A program made the position numbers and the translations under genes. A stretch of DNA of 48,906 bases, from contig CANGJI010000016.1 in the NCBI GenBank assembly GCA_947454135.1, positions 1 through 48,906 of the forward strand, given 5' to 3'. The DNA comes from Sphingomonadaceae bacterium (GTDB lineage: Bacteria; Pseudomonadota; Alphaproteobacteria; Sphingomonadales; Sphingomonadaceae). Below the pieces are notes generated by a model. That model ran no database searches, was not told the origin of the DNA, and saw only the letters and a list, made by a program, of their open reading frames with translations. Positions 15,972-24,122 of this stretch are shown in pieces (positions within the stretch are counted from its first letter, which is position 1; each line of letters begins with the position of its first letter).

Positions 15972-18266
15972 ATGAATATCGCGGGAAGGATCGGAAGAGC
16001 GGTCCTGGTGACGGCAGCGCTGCTGCAGGCACCGGGGGTCATGGCTCGTGAAGAGGCTGAGGCGCTGGCGGCGCCTGTTCACGGCCCGTCTGGCTATACC
16101 GGAACGCAGGGCGTGCAGCCTTCCGCCACCGAACGCGTGCCTGACCGCGCTCCGGGCGTCGTCGGCATCACGGCCTTCTCCGCCCCGCATTACCCGCCGA
16201 CCCGCCGCGATTCCCTCATCGAACGCCAGTTTGGCGAGGATTTGGCCGATCCCTATCGTTGGCTCGAGGCGGATGTGCGCTCCAGCCCCGAAGTCGCTTC
16301 ATGGGTAACGCAGCAGAATGCGGCGAGTTCCGCCTATCTCGCCCAGTTGCCGGGCCGCGATGCGCTGCGCGACAAGATCCGCAGCCTCTTCGCCTACGAA
16401 CGCTTCAGCCTGCCGCGCAAGGCGGGCACTCGCTATTTCTACACGCGCAACAGCGGGCTGCAGAACCAGGCCGTGCTGCAGGTGCGCGAGGGGCTTGAAG
16501 GCGAAGGGCGAACACTCGTCGATCCCAACACATGGGAAGCCGAGGCCGGGAAGGGCCTGCGCACGCTCGACGCCTGGGTGCCCTCACCGGGCGGCACTCT
16601 CCTTGCGCTCACCCAGCAGCGCGATGGCAGCGATTGGCGTACGGTGCGCGTCGTCGATGTCGCTACTGGCAAGATGCTCGACGACCGGCTGGAGTGGGCC
16701 AACGACACCACGATCGGCTGGGTTGGCGATGCCGGGTTCCTCTATGCCCGCTATCCCGAGCCGCCTGCGGGCGAGGCGTATCGTGCGCAGGTGTTCGACA
16801 AGGCGATCTGGTTCCACCGCGTCGGCACGCCGCAGAGCGCCGATATCAAGGTGTTCGCGACCCCCGATCATCGCGACTGGAACCACCGCGTTTCCGTCTC
16901 GTCCGATGGCCGCTGGGCGATCATCCTCTCCTCCGCCAGCACGCTGCCGCGCCGCACGGTCCACGTGATCGCGCTGGGGCGCGGCAGGCAGACCGACTGG
17001 ACACCGATCGCCATCGCGCCCGAGATGGCCGACGATTGGAAGTTCGTCGAAGGTCTTGGCGATCACTTGTGGTTTATCACGAATGCCGGAGCGCCGAATT
17101 ACCGGCTCGTGCGCGTCGATCTGGGGCGAACGGGGGCAGGCGCCTTTTCGATCAGTGATGTGATCGGCGAGAAGGGCGATACACTCGATGCCGGCCGCAT
17201 CGTCGGCAACCGGCTGATCCTTTCCTATCTCCAGCACGGCGCCAGTTATGCCGTCGTCACCGATCTCAAGGGCCGACCCAAGCGCGCGATCACCGTGGGT
17301 GCGATCGGTTCGGCCAGCGGCTTCGGCGGCCGCCCCGGCGATCCGGAGACGTTCTACCAGTTCTCCAGCTTCAACCAGCCTTCCTCGATCTTCCGCCTCG
17401 ATACGCGCACCGGCACGGCCACGCCCTTTGCCGTGCCGCGCCTGCCGTTTGATCCGGACGACTACGTGGTGGAGCAGCGCAGCTTTCCCTCCAAGGACGG
17501 CACGCGCGTGCCGATGTACGTGGTGCGCAAGCGCCGCCTTGCATCGTCCGGCACTGCGGCGCCCACGCTGCTCTATGGCTATGGCGGCTTCGACGTCGCG
17601 CTCACTCCCGGCTACTCGCCGGTGCGCATGGCCTGGCTGGAGGCAGGCGGCGTCTTTGCGCTCGCCAACATCCGCGGCGGCGGCGAATTCGGCCGCGCGT
17701 GGTACGATGCCGGCCGCCTCGCCAACAAGCAGAACAGCTTCGACGATTTCATCGCAGCGGGCGAGTACCTCATCAAGGAAGGCATTGCTGCCAAAGGCAG
17801 CCTTGCGATCCAGGGCGGCTCCAACGGGGGCATGCTGGTTGCGGCCGTGATCAACCAGCGCCCCGATCTGTTTGCCGCCGCCAATCCTGACGTCGGCGTG
17901 ATGGACATGCTGCGCTTCGACCGGTTCACCTCGGGCCGCTTCTGGGTTGATGATTACGGCAGCCCCTCGCGCGAGGCGGATTGGCGCGTGCTCAGGGCCT
18001 ATTCGCCCTATCACAACATCCGCCCGCGCGGCGATTACCCGGCGATCCTCGTCACCACCGCCGATACGGACGACCGCGTCGTGCCCGCGCACAGCTTCAA
18101 GTATGTCGCAGCGTTGCAGGCGGCCGACCTCGGTAATCGCCCGCATCTGCTGCGGGTCGAGGCGCAGGCTGGCCATGGTCCCGGGAAGCCGGTCGACAAG
18201 ATCATTGCCAGCGGTGCCGACGTGCTTGCCTTCCTCGCCAAATGGACAGGGCTCGCGCTGGAATAG
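15972..18266 (+). CDS. Secreted prolyl oligopeptidase family (S9) serine peptidase
   Basis: A 764-residue protein with a signal peptide (1-25, ending PGVMA), so periplasmic. The N-terminal part (about 60-480) is the beta-propeller that gates access, starting with DPYRWLEADVRSSPEVASWV. The C-terminal alpha/beta-hydrolase domain has the catalytic triad: Ser617 in GGSNGG, the Asp within TADTDDRVVP (698-701) and His735 in AGHGPG. The family cleaves short peptides on the carboxyl side of proline. The start at 15972 was chosen because it begins the signal peptide; reading from 15759 would run through the rplQ terminator. Confidence 0.92.
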   Translation: MNIAGRIGRAVLVTAALLQAPGVMAREEAEALAAPVHGPSGYTGTQGVQPSATERVPDRAPGVVGITAFSAPHYPPTRRDSLIERQFGEDLADPYRWLEADVRSSPEVASWVTQQNAASSAYLAQLPGRDALRDKIRSLFAYERFSLPRKAGTRYFYTRNSGLQNQAVLQVREGLEGEGRTLVDPNTWEAEAGKGLRTLDAWVPSPGGTLLALTQQRDGSDWRTVRVVDVATGKMLDDRLEWANDTTIGWVGDAGFLYARYPEPPAGEAYRAQVFDKAIWFHRVGTPQSADIKVFATPDHRDWNHRVSVSSDGRWAIILSSASTLPRRTVHVIALGRGRQTDWTPIAIAPEMADDWKFVEGLGDHLWFITNAGAPNYRLVRVDLGRTGAGAFSISDVIGEKGDTLDAGRIVGNRLILSYLQHGASYAVVTDLKGRPKRAITVGAIGSASGFGGRPGDPETFYQFSSFNQPSSIFRLDTRTGTATPFAVPRLPFDPDDYVVEQRSFPSKDGTRVPMYVVRKRRLASSGTAAPTLLYGYGGFDVALTPGYSPVRMAWLEAGGVFALANIRGGGEFGRAWYDAGRLANKQNSFDDFIAAGEYLIKEGIAAKGSLAIQGGSNGGMLVAAVINQRPDLFAAANPDVGVMDMLRFDRFTSGRFWVDDYGSPSREADWRVLRAYSPYHNIRPRGDYPAILVTTADTDDRVVPAHSFKYVAALQAADLGNRPHLLRVEAQAGHGPGKPVDKIIASGADVLAFLAKWTGLALE

Positions 18267-18393
18267 GGCTTTCGCGCGAATGGAGCGCTGATTTCATGCG
18301 GCTCGCCCTTGCGGCCATGCGCGCTCGTCACTATCCCATTTCGGTGAAGCTGTCCGCCGCCAAGGTGGGCGCGAGCCACGGGAAAGACCTGAT

Positions 18394-18717
18394 ATGACTA
18401 CGTTCGAGGACCGCGAGCGCGCTGAAGAAGCCAAGTTCGCGCATGATGAAGATACCCTGTTCCGCATCCAGGCGCGCCGCAACAAGCTGCTCGGCCACTG
18501 GGCGGCCCAGCGGATGGGCCTCGATGCCGCCGAAACCGAGGCCTATGCCCGCGCCGTCGTGCAGGCCGAGTTCGAGGAAGCTGGCGACGAGGACGTCGTG
18601 CGCAAGCTGCTGGGCGATCTGACGATGGCCAAGGTCGAGATCGACGAGGCCGAGATTCGCGCCGCGCTTGCCGAGCAGGCGATCGAAGCGCGCCGCCAGA
18701 TCGTGGGTGATAACTGA
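18394..18717 (+). CDS. DUF1476 protein, ATP synthase zeta-type inhibitor
   Basis: A 107-residue, all-helical, acidic protein matching DUF1476. It starts MTTFEDRERAEEAKFAHDED and contains RIQARRNKLLGHWAAQRMGL. By established knowledge DUF1476 includes the zeta subunit of Paracoccus denitrificans F1Fo-ATP synthase, which inhibits ATP hydrolysis through its N-terminal segment. Inhibitory strength varies between alphaproteobacteria, so activity here is inferred. The stop overlaps the next start (TGATG), coupling it to bolA. Confidence 0.88.
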   Translation: MTTFEDRERAEEAKFAHDEDTLFRIQARRNKLLGHWAAQRMGLDAAETEAYARAVVQAEFEEAGDEDVVRKLLGDLTMAKVEIDEAEIRAALAEQAIEARRQIVGDN

Positions 18718-18950
18718 TGCCGATGCCCGCAGCCGAGATCGAGGCGCTGATCCGCGCCGCGATCCCCGATGCAGAGGTCACGATTACCGATCTTGCCGGC
18801 GATGGCGATCACTATGCCGCGCATGTCGTGGCAGCCTCGTTCGCCGGTCTCAGCCGCGTCGCGCGGCACAAGGCCGTCTATGGCGCGCTGGGTGAGCGCA
18901 TGGGCGGAGTGCTCCATGCCTTGCAAGTGACCACCGACGTCCCCACCTGA
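18717..18950 (+). CDS. bolA: BolA family protein
   Basis: A 77-residue BolA. The family core is [19 protein letters not shown] followed by [10 protein letters not shown], holding the conserved His used with a monothiol glutaredoxin to bind a 2Fe-2S cluster. BolA-Grx complexes are implicated in iron-sulfur trafficking and stress response. It overlaps the DUF1476 gene by one base, and grxD follows after 34 bases, so the physical partner is encoded next door. Confidence 0.93.
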   Translation: MPMPAAEIEALIRAAIPDAEVTITDLAGDGDHYAAHVVAASFAGLSRVARHKAVYGALGERMGGVLHALQVTTDVPT

Positions 18951-18984
18951 ACTTCAAATCTTCTTACGAAAGCAGGCCAGGCCC

Positions 18985-19308
18985 ATGTCCACCAACGAAC
19001 GCATCGCAGAAATCGTCGGCTCCAACGACGTCGTCCTGTTCATGAAGGGCACGCCGCTGTTCCCCCAGTGCGGCTTCTCGAGCAAGGCGATTGCCATCCT
19101 CGATCACCTTGGCGTCGAATATGCCTCGGTCGATGTGCTGCAGGACATGGAAATCCGTCAGGGGATCAAGGCCTTCTCCGATTGGCCGACGATCCCGCAG
19201 CTCTATGTGAAGGGCGAATTCATCGGCGGTTCGGACATCATGATGGAGATGTATCAGGCCGGTGAGCTCCACCAGCTGATGATCGACGCCAAGGTCGCCT
19301 CGGCCTAA
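18985..19308 (+). CDS. grxD: Monothiol glutaredoxin, Grx4/GrxD family
   Basis: A 107-residue CGFS-type glutaredoxin. The active-site CGFS is at 29-32; [19 protein letters not shown] forms the glutathione-binding region. Such proteins bind a glutathione-ligated 2Fe-2S cluster as homodimers or with BolA and pass it to client proteins. Adjacency to bolA supports that role. A strong symmetrical terminator follows. Confidence 0.96.
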   Translation: MSTNERIAEIVGSNDVVLFMKGTPLFPQCGFSSKAIAILDHLGVEYASVDVLQDMEIRQGIKAFSDWPTIPQLYVKGEFIGGSDIMMEMYQAGELHQLMIDAKVASA

Positions 19309-19321
19309 TTCACGCCCACCG

Positions 19322-19374
19322 CTGCAACGCAAAGCGCGGCTCCGCCACAAGCGGGGCCGCGTTTTGCGTTGCAG
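19322..19374. terminator. 24-bp bidirectional terminator-like hairpin after grxD
   Basis: Arms 19322-19345 and 19351-19374 pair over 24 bases with only two wobble pairs and a 5-nt loop. Inside the stem, AAA on the left and TTTT on the right flank a GC-rich core, so either strand would see a GC stem followed by a U-run. It lies 14 bases after the grxD stop. Confidence 0.85.
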
Positions 19375-19710
19375 GAACCGGGTGGGGAGGGAGGTCCGGC
19401 CCCGCGCGGGGGTGGGGGGAGAATCCGCGCGCGGGGCTTGTCAGGCGTGGGGCCTGGAGAGACGGAACCGGGAGACCGGGGGGACGGCTCCGTCTCTGGG
19501 AAGACACTCTCAGAACATTGAGTACCATGCATGGGGCGTGCCAAACTTCCGAATGCGCCAAAATATCACCAGAACTGCCCTTAAGGTGCGGTGAGCAGCT
19601 GGCACCCCTGTAAAGTCTGCCGACAGGGCCCTGTCACTTTGGGGGAGAACCCCGGCAAAGGCGTGCCGAGGTGCTTGGCAAGCCCCTGCAGGCTGTAGCA
19701 TGGTCGGGGC
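19375..19710. other. Spacer upstream of the Nudix gene
   Basis: A 336-base stretch with no credible gene. It contains an 8-bp inverted repeat (19459-19466 with 19489-19496, GAGACGGA/TCCGTCTC) and a perfect 14-base palindrome at 19622-19635. It is G-rich at its left end and more mixed near 19500-19600. No clear promoter was identified. Confidence 0.4.
19622..19635. promoter_or_regulatory. Perfect palindrome GACAGGGCCCTGTC
   Basis: A 14-base perfect dyad about 75 bases before the Nudix start, the position expected for an operator. No regulator is encoded beside it, and no known consensus was recognised. Confidence 0.3.
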
Positions 19711-20517
19711 ATGGACGAACTCGATGACATGGGCGAACACGCGGATGCCGCCCCCGCCACCCCCGCCGCTACGCTCGTGGTGTTCCGCCATGATCCGGCA
19801 GGAGGCCCGGCCCAGATCCTGATGGTCGAACGGTCCGGCAGCCTCGCGTTCGCTGGCGGCGCGACCGTGTTTCCCGGCGGCAAGGTCGATCCCGCCGATC
19901 ACGAGTTGGCGCAAGCATTCACGGCCCGCGTTGGCCTCGATCTGGATCCCGCCGATGCGGCCGGGCGGATCACCGCTGTGCGTGAGACGCTGGAGGAAAC
20001 CGGCCTCGCGGTCGGCCTTGCCGGCGCCATCGATGCCGAACGGGCCGCCGCTGCTCGCCGCCTGCTGCTCGATACCGGGCGCCTTGCCGATGTGCTGGAA
20101 GCCTTTGACTGGGAACTCGATTTCGACGCGCTCGTGCCGTTTGCGCGCTGGTGGCCACGGCATCGCAACATGCGCGTGTTCGATACGCGCTTCTATCTCG
20201 CCGATCTTGGCACCGGCGCGGTCGAGGTGACTGCCGACACGACGGAAAATCGCCACCTGTTCTGGGCCAGCGCGGCCGAGGCGCTGCGCCTTGCCAATGA
20301 GAAGGCGATCAAGATCATCTTCCCCACGCGGCGGAATCTCGAACGACTGGCGCAATTTAGCCATTTCGCGGCAGCGCGCGAACACGCACTCGCCACGCCC
20401 ATCGTTACCGTCACCCCGCGGATCGAACTGCGCGATGGCGAACGCTGGCTCGTGATTCCGTCTGATGCGGGCTACCCGGTCGATGGCGAACTGCTCTCCC
20501 AGGCTGATCGCGCATAG
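19711..20517 (+). CDS. Nudix hydrolase with interrupted Nudix box (NUDT19-like)
   Basis: A 268-residue hydrolase of nucleoside-diphosphate-linked substrates. The fold begins ATLVVFRHDP; the Nudix box starts with FPGGKVDPAD (54-63) and resumes at RETLEETG (91-98). The canonical spacing puts the RE about 14 residues after the Gly, so roughly 20 residues are inserted and the first Glu is Asp63. An insertion inside the box is known in NUDT19-type CoA diphosphatases, so a CoA or acyl-CoA substrate is a candidate. WWPRHRNMRVFDTRFYLA is a conserved companion motif in that group. Confidence 0.8.
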   Translation: MDELDDMGEHADAAPATPAATLVVFRHDPAGGPAQILMVERSGSLAFAGGATVFPGGKVDPADHELAQAFTARVGLDLDPADAAGRITAVRETLEETGLAVGLAGAIDAERAAAARRLLLDTGRLADVLEAFDWELDFDALVPFARWWPRHRNMRVFDTRFYLADLGTGAVEVTADTTENRHLFWASAAEALRLANEKAIKIIFPTRRNLERLAQFSHFAAAREHALATPIVTVTPRIELRDGERWLVIPSDAGYPVDGELLSQADRA

Positions 20518-20541
20518 ACTGCTCCGAGATGGAGGTGGTTG

Positions 20542-20572
20542 TGCAGTGCAACGGAATTTTCATTGCACTGCA
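20542..20572. promoter_or_regulatory. 10-bp perfect inverted repeat ahead of the EPS locus
   Basis: TGCAGTGCAA (20542-20551) and TTGCACTGCA (20563-20572) are exact complements around an 11-base AT-leaning spacer. They are followed by an AT-rich stretch (20573-20596) and sit about 80 bases before the first EPS gene, suiting an operator. No T-run follows, so a Nudix terminator is less likely but not excluded. Confidence 0.4.
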
Positions 20573-20651
20573 TATACATAAGTAAAACTACATAGATTCG
20601 CGCAAGTCTCGTTTCACTCCGCAGCGCTAGTCTGGCGCGCGGAGGTACTTC

Positions 20652-20957
20652 ATGCCCGTTGCCCAGCCGCGCCCCGAAAGCGCCTTATCCGCCGCGCCAG
20701 CCGCGCCGCCGGCTGCGGTGCCGGAAGCCGCGCGGACGCCCATACCCATCTCGCCAGCTGCCCGACTTGCCGATGAACTGGCGCTTCCGGCGCCTTCGCC
20801 GGTGCATCAGCTCCAGGCGGAGCTGGTCCAGCTTACGGCCCCTCCGCAGGCTGAAGAGGAAGTGCTCTACCCTGGCTGGTTTCGCCTTGCCTTCCCCTTG
20901 GGCAGTTCCCTGCTGCTCTGGGCGGCGATCCTGTGGGGGGCCAGCTTCCTCGCCTGA
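20652..20957 (+). CDS. Small Pro/Ala-rich protein with C-terminal membrane anchor
   Basis: A 101-residue protein not matched to a named family. Residues 1-75 are Pro/Ala-rich and probably disordered; about 78-101 (LGSSLLLWAAILWGASFLA at the end) is a single hydrophobic helix. There is no signal peptide, suggesting a tail-anchored inner-membrane protein facing the cytoplasm. GGAGGT at 20641-20646 is a perfect Shine-Dalgarno six bases from the ATG, which supports real expression. It is the first gene of the EPS locus and precedes the priming transferase by 140 bases. Confidence 0.7.
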   Translation: MPVAQPRPESALSAAPAAPPAAVPEAARTPIPISPAARLADELALPAPSPVHQLQAELVQLTAPPQAEEEVLYPGWFRLAFPLGSSLLLWAAILWGASFLA

Positions 20958-21097
20958 GGCTGCTTCCGTCAAGCACTGCCTCGCCCGCTTATCCAACCGT
21001 CCCGGGGGCATCCTCGCCTGACCGGCGCTGCGCAGCACTGCATCTTGATGTCACCGCCGCCTCTTCCGGCGTGCTGGCCTCGATGGAGACCTGAGCA

Positions 21098-21871
21098 GTG
21101 AACAGCCTCATGCCAGTCCAAGCGGAGCCCTGGGCATCCGACGTCACGCTTCCCGCGTTCGTTCCCTCCGCTCGGCCCCTGCCACCCTCGCGCGTGCTTG
21201 CGGCAGTCCCGTTGCCGCCGCAGCCACTGCTGCTGCCGCGGCGCGTGCAGCCGCCCACGCGCCATGCCCGGGCGATCCGCATGTTTGACATCATCGTCGC
21301 CGGGGCGGCGCTCACCCTTCTTTCACCCGTGCTGCTGGCACTGGTGCTGGCGATCAAGGTGCTTGATCCCGGGCCGCTCCTTTTCGCGCACAAGCGGCTG
21401 GGGGAGGGCGGCCGCACGTTCCGCTGCCTCAAGTTCCGCTCGATGACGGTGGATGCCGATGTGCGCCTTGCCCGTCTGCTGGAAGCGGATCCCGCCGCGC
21501 GCGCTGAATGGACGGAGACGCACAAGCTGCGCAGCGACCCGCGTATCACGCCGATTGGCCGCTTTCTGCGCCGTAGTTGCCTTGATGAGCTGCCGCAGCT
21601 CTTCAACGTCCTGCGCGGGGAGATGAGCCTCGTCGGCCCGCGCCCGATCACGGCGGCAGAGGTGGTGCGCTACGGCCGCCACTTCCCGGTCTATTGCAGC
21701 CTCAAGCCCGGGATCACCGGGCTCTGGCAGGTCAAGCGGCAGGATCAGACGAGCTATCGCCGCCGCGTTGCGTTCGATCTGACTTATGCCCGCTCGCGCT
21801 CGCTGGTGCTCAACTGCGCCATCCTGCTGCTGACCGTGCCCTCGGTGCTGCGCGGGCAGGGGGTCTGCTGA
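21098..21871 (+). CDS. Priming undecaprenyl-phosphate sugar-1-phosphate transferase
   Basis: A 257-residue bacterial sugar transferase (PF02397 type; ExoY/PssY-like short form). It transfers a sugar phosphate from UDP-sugar to undecaprenyl phosphate and so starts repeat-unit assembly. A membrane helix at about 62-84 (FDIIVAGAALTLLSPVLLA) is followed by the catalytic domain with LKFRSMTVDAD, LDELPQLFNVLRGEMSLVGPRP and GITGLWQV. The first 60 residues are Pro-rich. The start is GTG 21098, with GGAG upstream at 21084-21087. The last 88 bases overlap the end of the opposite-strand glycosyltransferase gene. Confidence 0.93.
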   Translation: MNSLMPVQAEPWASDVTLPAFVPSARPLPPSRVLAAVPLPPQPLLLPRRVQPPTRHARAIRMFDIIVAGAALTLLSPVLLALVLAIKVLDPGPLLFAHKRLGEGGRTFRCLKFRSMTVDADVRLARLLEADPAARAEWTETHKLRSDPRITPIGRFLRRSCLDELPQLFNVLRGEMSLVGPRPITAAEVVRYGRHFPVYCSLKPGITGLWQVKRQDQTSYRRRVAFDLTYARSRSLVLNCAILLLTVPSVLRGQGVC

Positions 21872-23073
21872 TCCGCCTCTGCCGACATCCAGCCATCAGC
21901 TTTTCGACCTTCGCCCGCCGGATCGCTCCGGCGGGCGATTTCGTTCAGGCTCGCCCCGGTCTGGCCAAGCACCGCTTCCAGCACGCGCGCGGCCTGATCG
22001 CGCCAGGTCCAGTGCGCTGCGTGGAGCCGGCCTTTCGCGGCCAGCTGCACCGGATCGGCAAGCACGCGCCGCACTGCCGCAACCATGTCGTCCACATCGT
22101 GCGGGTCGCAGTAGATCGCCGCGGTGCCGCAGCGCTCGGTCATGGCGGGGATCGCGGATACCACCACCGGACAACCGAAATGCATCGCCTCGATCGGCGG
22201 CAGCGGGCTGGCCTCGTAGAACGAGGGGAACAGCAGGCACCCCGCGTCGCGGTAGAGCCGCCCCAGCGCGTCAAGCTCGGTCACCGGGCCAGTGAAGCGG
22301 ACCAGATGCGCCACATCCGCTGGAATCTCCCCGGTGATGGGCGCCAGAATGTCGCTCCCGCCGCCCACGATCAACGTGCGCAGCCCATCCTCGCGCGCCA
22401 GCCGCACGGCGACGGCGATCACGCCATGAATGTTCTTGCGGCGCGAGAGCGAGCCCACGAACAGCATGTAGCCCGGCTCCTGCGCGGGATCTTCAGGCAG
22501 CGGTGTGTCTGCCTTGGCCAGAGCGCAGCTCCAGCCGCCGTTCTGCGCCACGCGGATGCGCCCGCGCGCCTCTGGCCGCAGCGCTGCCAACATCGCCTTC
22601 TCCCGCTCCGAAACGGTGAGGATCGTTTTTGCCCTGCGCAGCAGCGAAGGCAGCATGATGCGGTGCCCCATCCGGTAGTGCAGCCGATAGGCGCCGGGAA
22701 ATTGCCGGTAGGACAGATCGTGGATCATCACCGTCACGCCCCGCGAGGCATGGAGCGAGGCAAACGGCGCGGTGTTGCCGAGGCACAGCAGATGCCCCTC
22801 CCGCACGCGGCCTGGCAGCACAAGTTGCTCCCAGACGTGGCCGCCCCACCTGCTTGCCGCATACTCCACCGTGGTCGCGCGCAGCCCGAGATCGGCGACC
22901 GGTGCGCCGGGTTCGCACACCAGCCGCAGCGTCACTGCAAGGCCATCTTCGGCGACGAGCCGATCGAGCGCACTGGTCAACTCGCGCGCAACGCGTTGCA
23001 CGCCGGTTACCGGCTGCATCAGGAAGCGGCCATTGATGACGATTTCAGGTTGGGTGGTGTTCGGCTGGGTCAT
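21784..23073 (-). CDS. Glycosyltransferase family 4
   Basis: A 429-residue GT-B enzyme. The N-terminal domain begins PEIVINGRFLMQPVTGVQRVARE; the C-terminal nucleotide-sugar domain shows PGYMLFVGSLSRRKNIHGV, LLFPSFYEASPLPPIEAM with its Glu motif, and GCPVVVSAIPAM. It probably adds a sugar to the lipid-linked repeat unit. The last 45 residues are polar low-complexity and are encoded opposite the 3' end of the priming transferase gene. It reads against its neighbours, so it has its own promoter in the 174-base divergent spacer to the right. Confidence 0.9.
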   Translation of the reverse strand: MTQPNTTQPEIVINGRFLMQPVTGVQRVARELTSALDRLVAEDGLAVTLRLVCEPGAPVADLGLRATTVEYAASRWGGHVWEQLVLPGRVREGHLLCLGNTAPFASLHASRGVTVMIHDLSYRQFPGAYRLHYRMGHRIMLPSLLRRAKTILTVSEREKAMLAALRPEARGRIRVAQNGGWSCALAKADTPLPEDPAQEPGYMLFVGSLSRRKNIHGVIAVAVRLAREDGLRTLIVGGGSDILAPITGEIPADVAHLVRFTGPVTELDALGRLYRDAGCLLFPSFYEASPLPPIEAMHFGCPVVVSAIPAMTERCGTAAIYCDPHDVDDMVAAVRRVLADPVQLAAKGRLHAAHWTWRDQAARVLEAVLGQTGASLNEIARRSDPAGEGRKADGWMSAEADQQTPCPRSTEGTVSSRMAQLSTSERERA

Positions 23074-23247
23074 GCGCGCCGGGTGTCCTGCTGTTGGAAT
23101 GGAGGCGTTGTACCACCGCGCCTGCCCGCGGCGCGCCCGCTAACGGGTCGGGTTCGGAGACAACATTCGTGGGCGGGGGAGGGCGATGGGCTTAGACAGA
23201 CTGTGCCACTCGAGGGGAGCGGCGAAGGTTTCAGGGGCAGGCCGTCA

Positions 23248-24117
23248 ATGCTGCGTATCCATATCGCTATTGCCACAGTCGGTCGGCCCGCGTTGCTGCG
23301 CCAAACGGTCGATCTCATCGCGCGGCAGACGAGGGCGCCCGATGGCGTGCTGATCGTGGCGCCTTCGCAGGAGGATTTCGGCAGCGCTGGCGAAAGCGTG
23401 GTGCGGCCCGAACTCGCGGTTTCCCCCAAAGGCCTCTGCCGCCAGCGCAACCGCGCGCTCGAACTGCTCGAAGGGCGAGCCGATGTGGTGCTGTTTCTCG
23501 ACGACGATTTCGTCATGGCGCCCGATTACTGCGCTGCGATCGAGGCGCTGTTTATCTCCGATCCGGGGATAGCCGGGGTGACTGGCAATCTCGTGGCCGA
23601 TGGTGTGCGCCACGGCGGCTTCGCTGCCGAGCAGGCCCTTGAACTGATCGAGCGTGACGCTCCTGCTCTCGATCCCGCGGTGATCCCGCGTGAGGCGCTC
23701 TATGGCTGCAACATGGCGCTCCGGATGTCGCTCATGCGCGGCTTGCGCTTTGATGAAGCGTTGCCGCTCTATGGCTGGCAGGAGGATATCGACCTGACCA
23801 TGCAGCTGGCGCGGCGCGGGCGGCTGGTGTCCTCGGGCCGGGTGACTGGCGTCCACCTCGGGGTGCGCGGCGGGCGGACCTCGGGCCGTCGGCTCGGTTA
23901 TTCGCAAGTCGCCAACATCGTTTATCTGCTCCGCAAGGGCACGATCCCGCGCTGGCTGGCCAAGCGCCTGTTCTGGCAGAACCTTGCCGCCAACCTGTTG
24001 CGCGCCCCTTTCCCCGAACCGCATATCGACCGCGCTGGACGCCTCGCCGGAAACCTGCGCGCACTCGCCGATCTTGCGCTCGGGCGGATCGATCCGCGCA
24101 AGATCGAGCGGATGTAG
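23248..24117 (+). CDS. Glycosyltransferase family 2
   Basis: A 289-residue GT-A enzyme. It starts MLRIHIAIATVGRPALLRQT, typical of GT2 proteins, and has VLFLDDDFVM (DxD-type metal/nucleotide site) and a C-terminal YGWQEDIDL (the ED acceptor-base motif). There are no obvious membrane helices. It likely extends the EPS repeat unit. The ATG at 23248 was chosen because the sequence upstream in this frame runs through the opposite-strand glycosyltransferase. The next gene starts six bases after its stop. Confidence 0.9.
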   Translation: MLRIHIAIATVGRPALLRQTVDLIARQTRAPDGVLIVAPSQEDFGSAGESVVRPELAVSPKGLCRQRNRALELLEGRADVVLFLDDDFVMAPDYCAAIEALFISDPGIAGVTGNLVADGVRHGGFAAEQALELIERDAPALDPAVIPREALYGCNMALRMSLMRGLRFDEALPLYGWQEDIDLTMQLARRGRLVSSGRVTGVHLGVRGGRTSGRRLGYSQVANIVYLLRKGTIPRWLAKRLFWQNLAANLLRAPFPEPHIDRAGRLAGNLRALADLALGRIDPRKIERM

Positions 24118-24122
24118 GCGCC

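Noticed and set aside
16584..18176. 530-codon minus-strand frame opposite the prolyl oligopeptidase
   Set aside because: The sense strand has a complete catalytic triad and signal peptide; the antisense frame has no recognisable feature.
19364..19594. Small plus-strand frame (76 codons) after the grxD terminator
   Set aside because: Starts inside the terminator hairpin, Arg/Gly-rich random-looking product, no ribosome-binding site.
21694..23247. Apparent 5' extension of the GT2 gene reaching back through the opposite-strand GT4
   Set aside because: The extension is antisense to a clear GT4 enzyme; GT2 starts normally at 23248.
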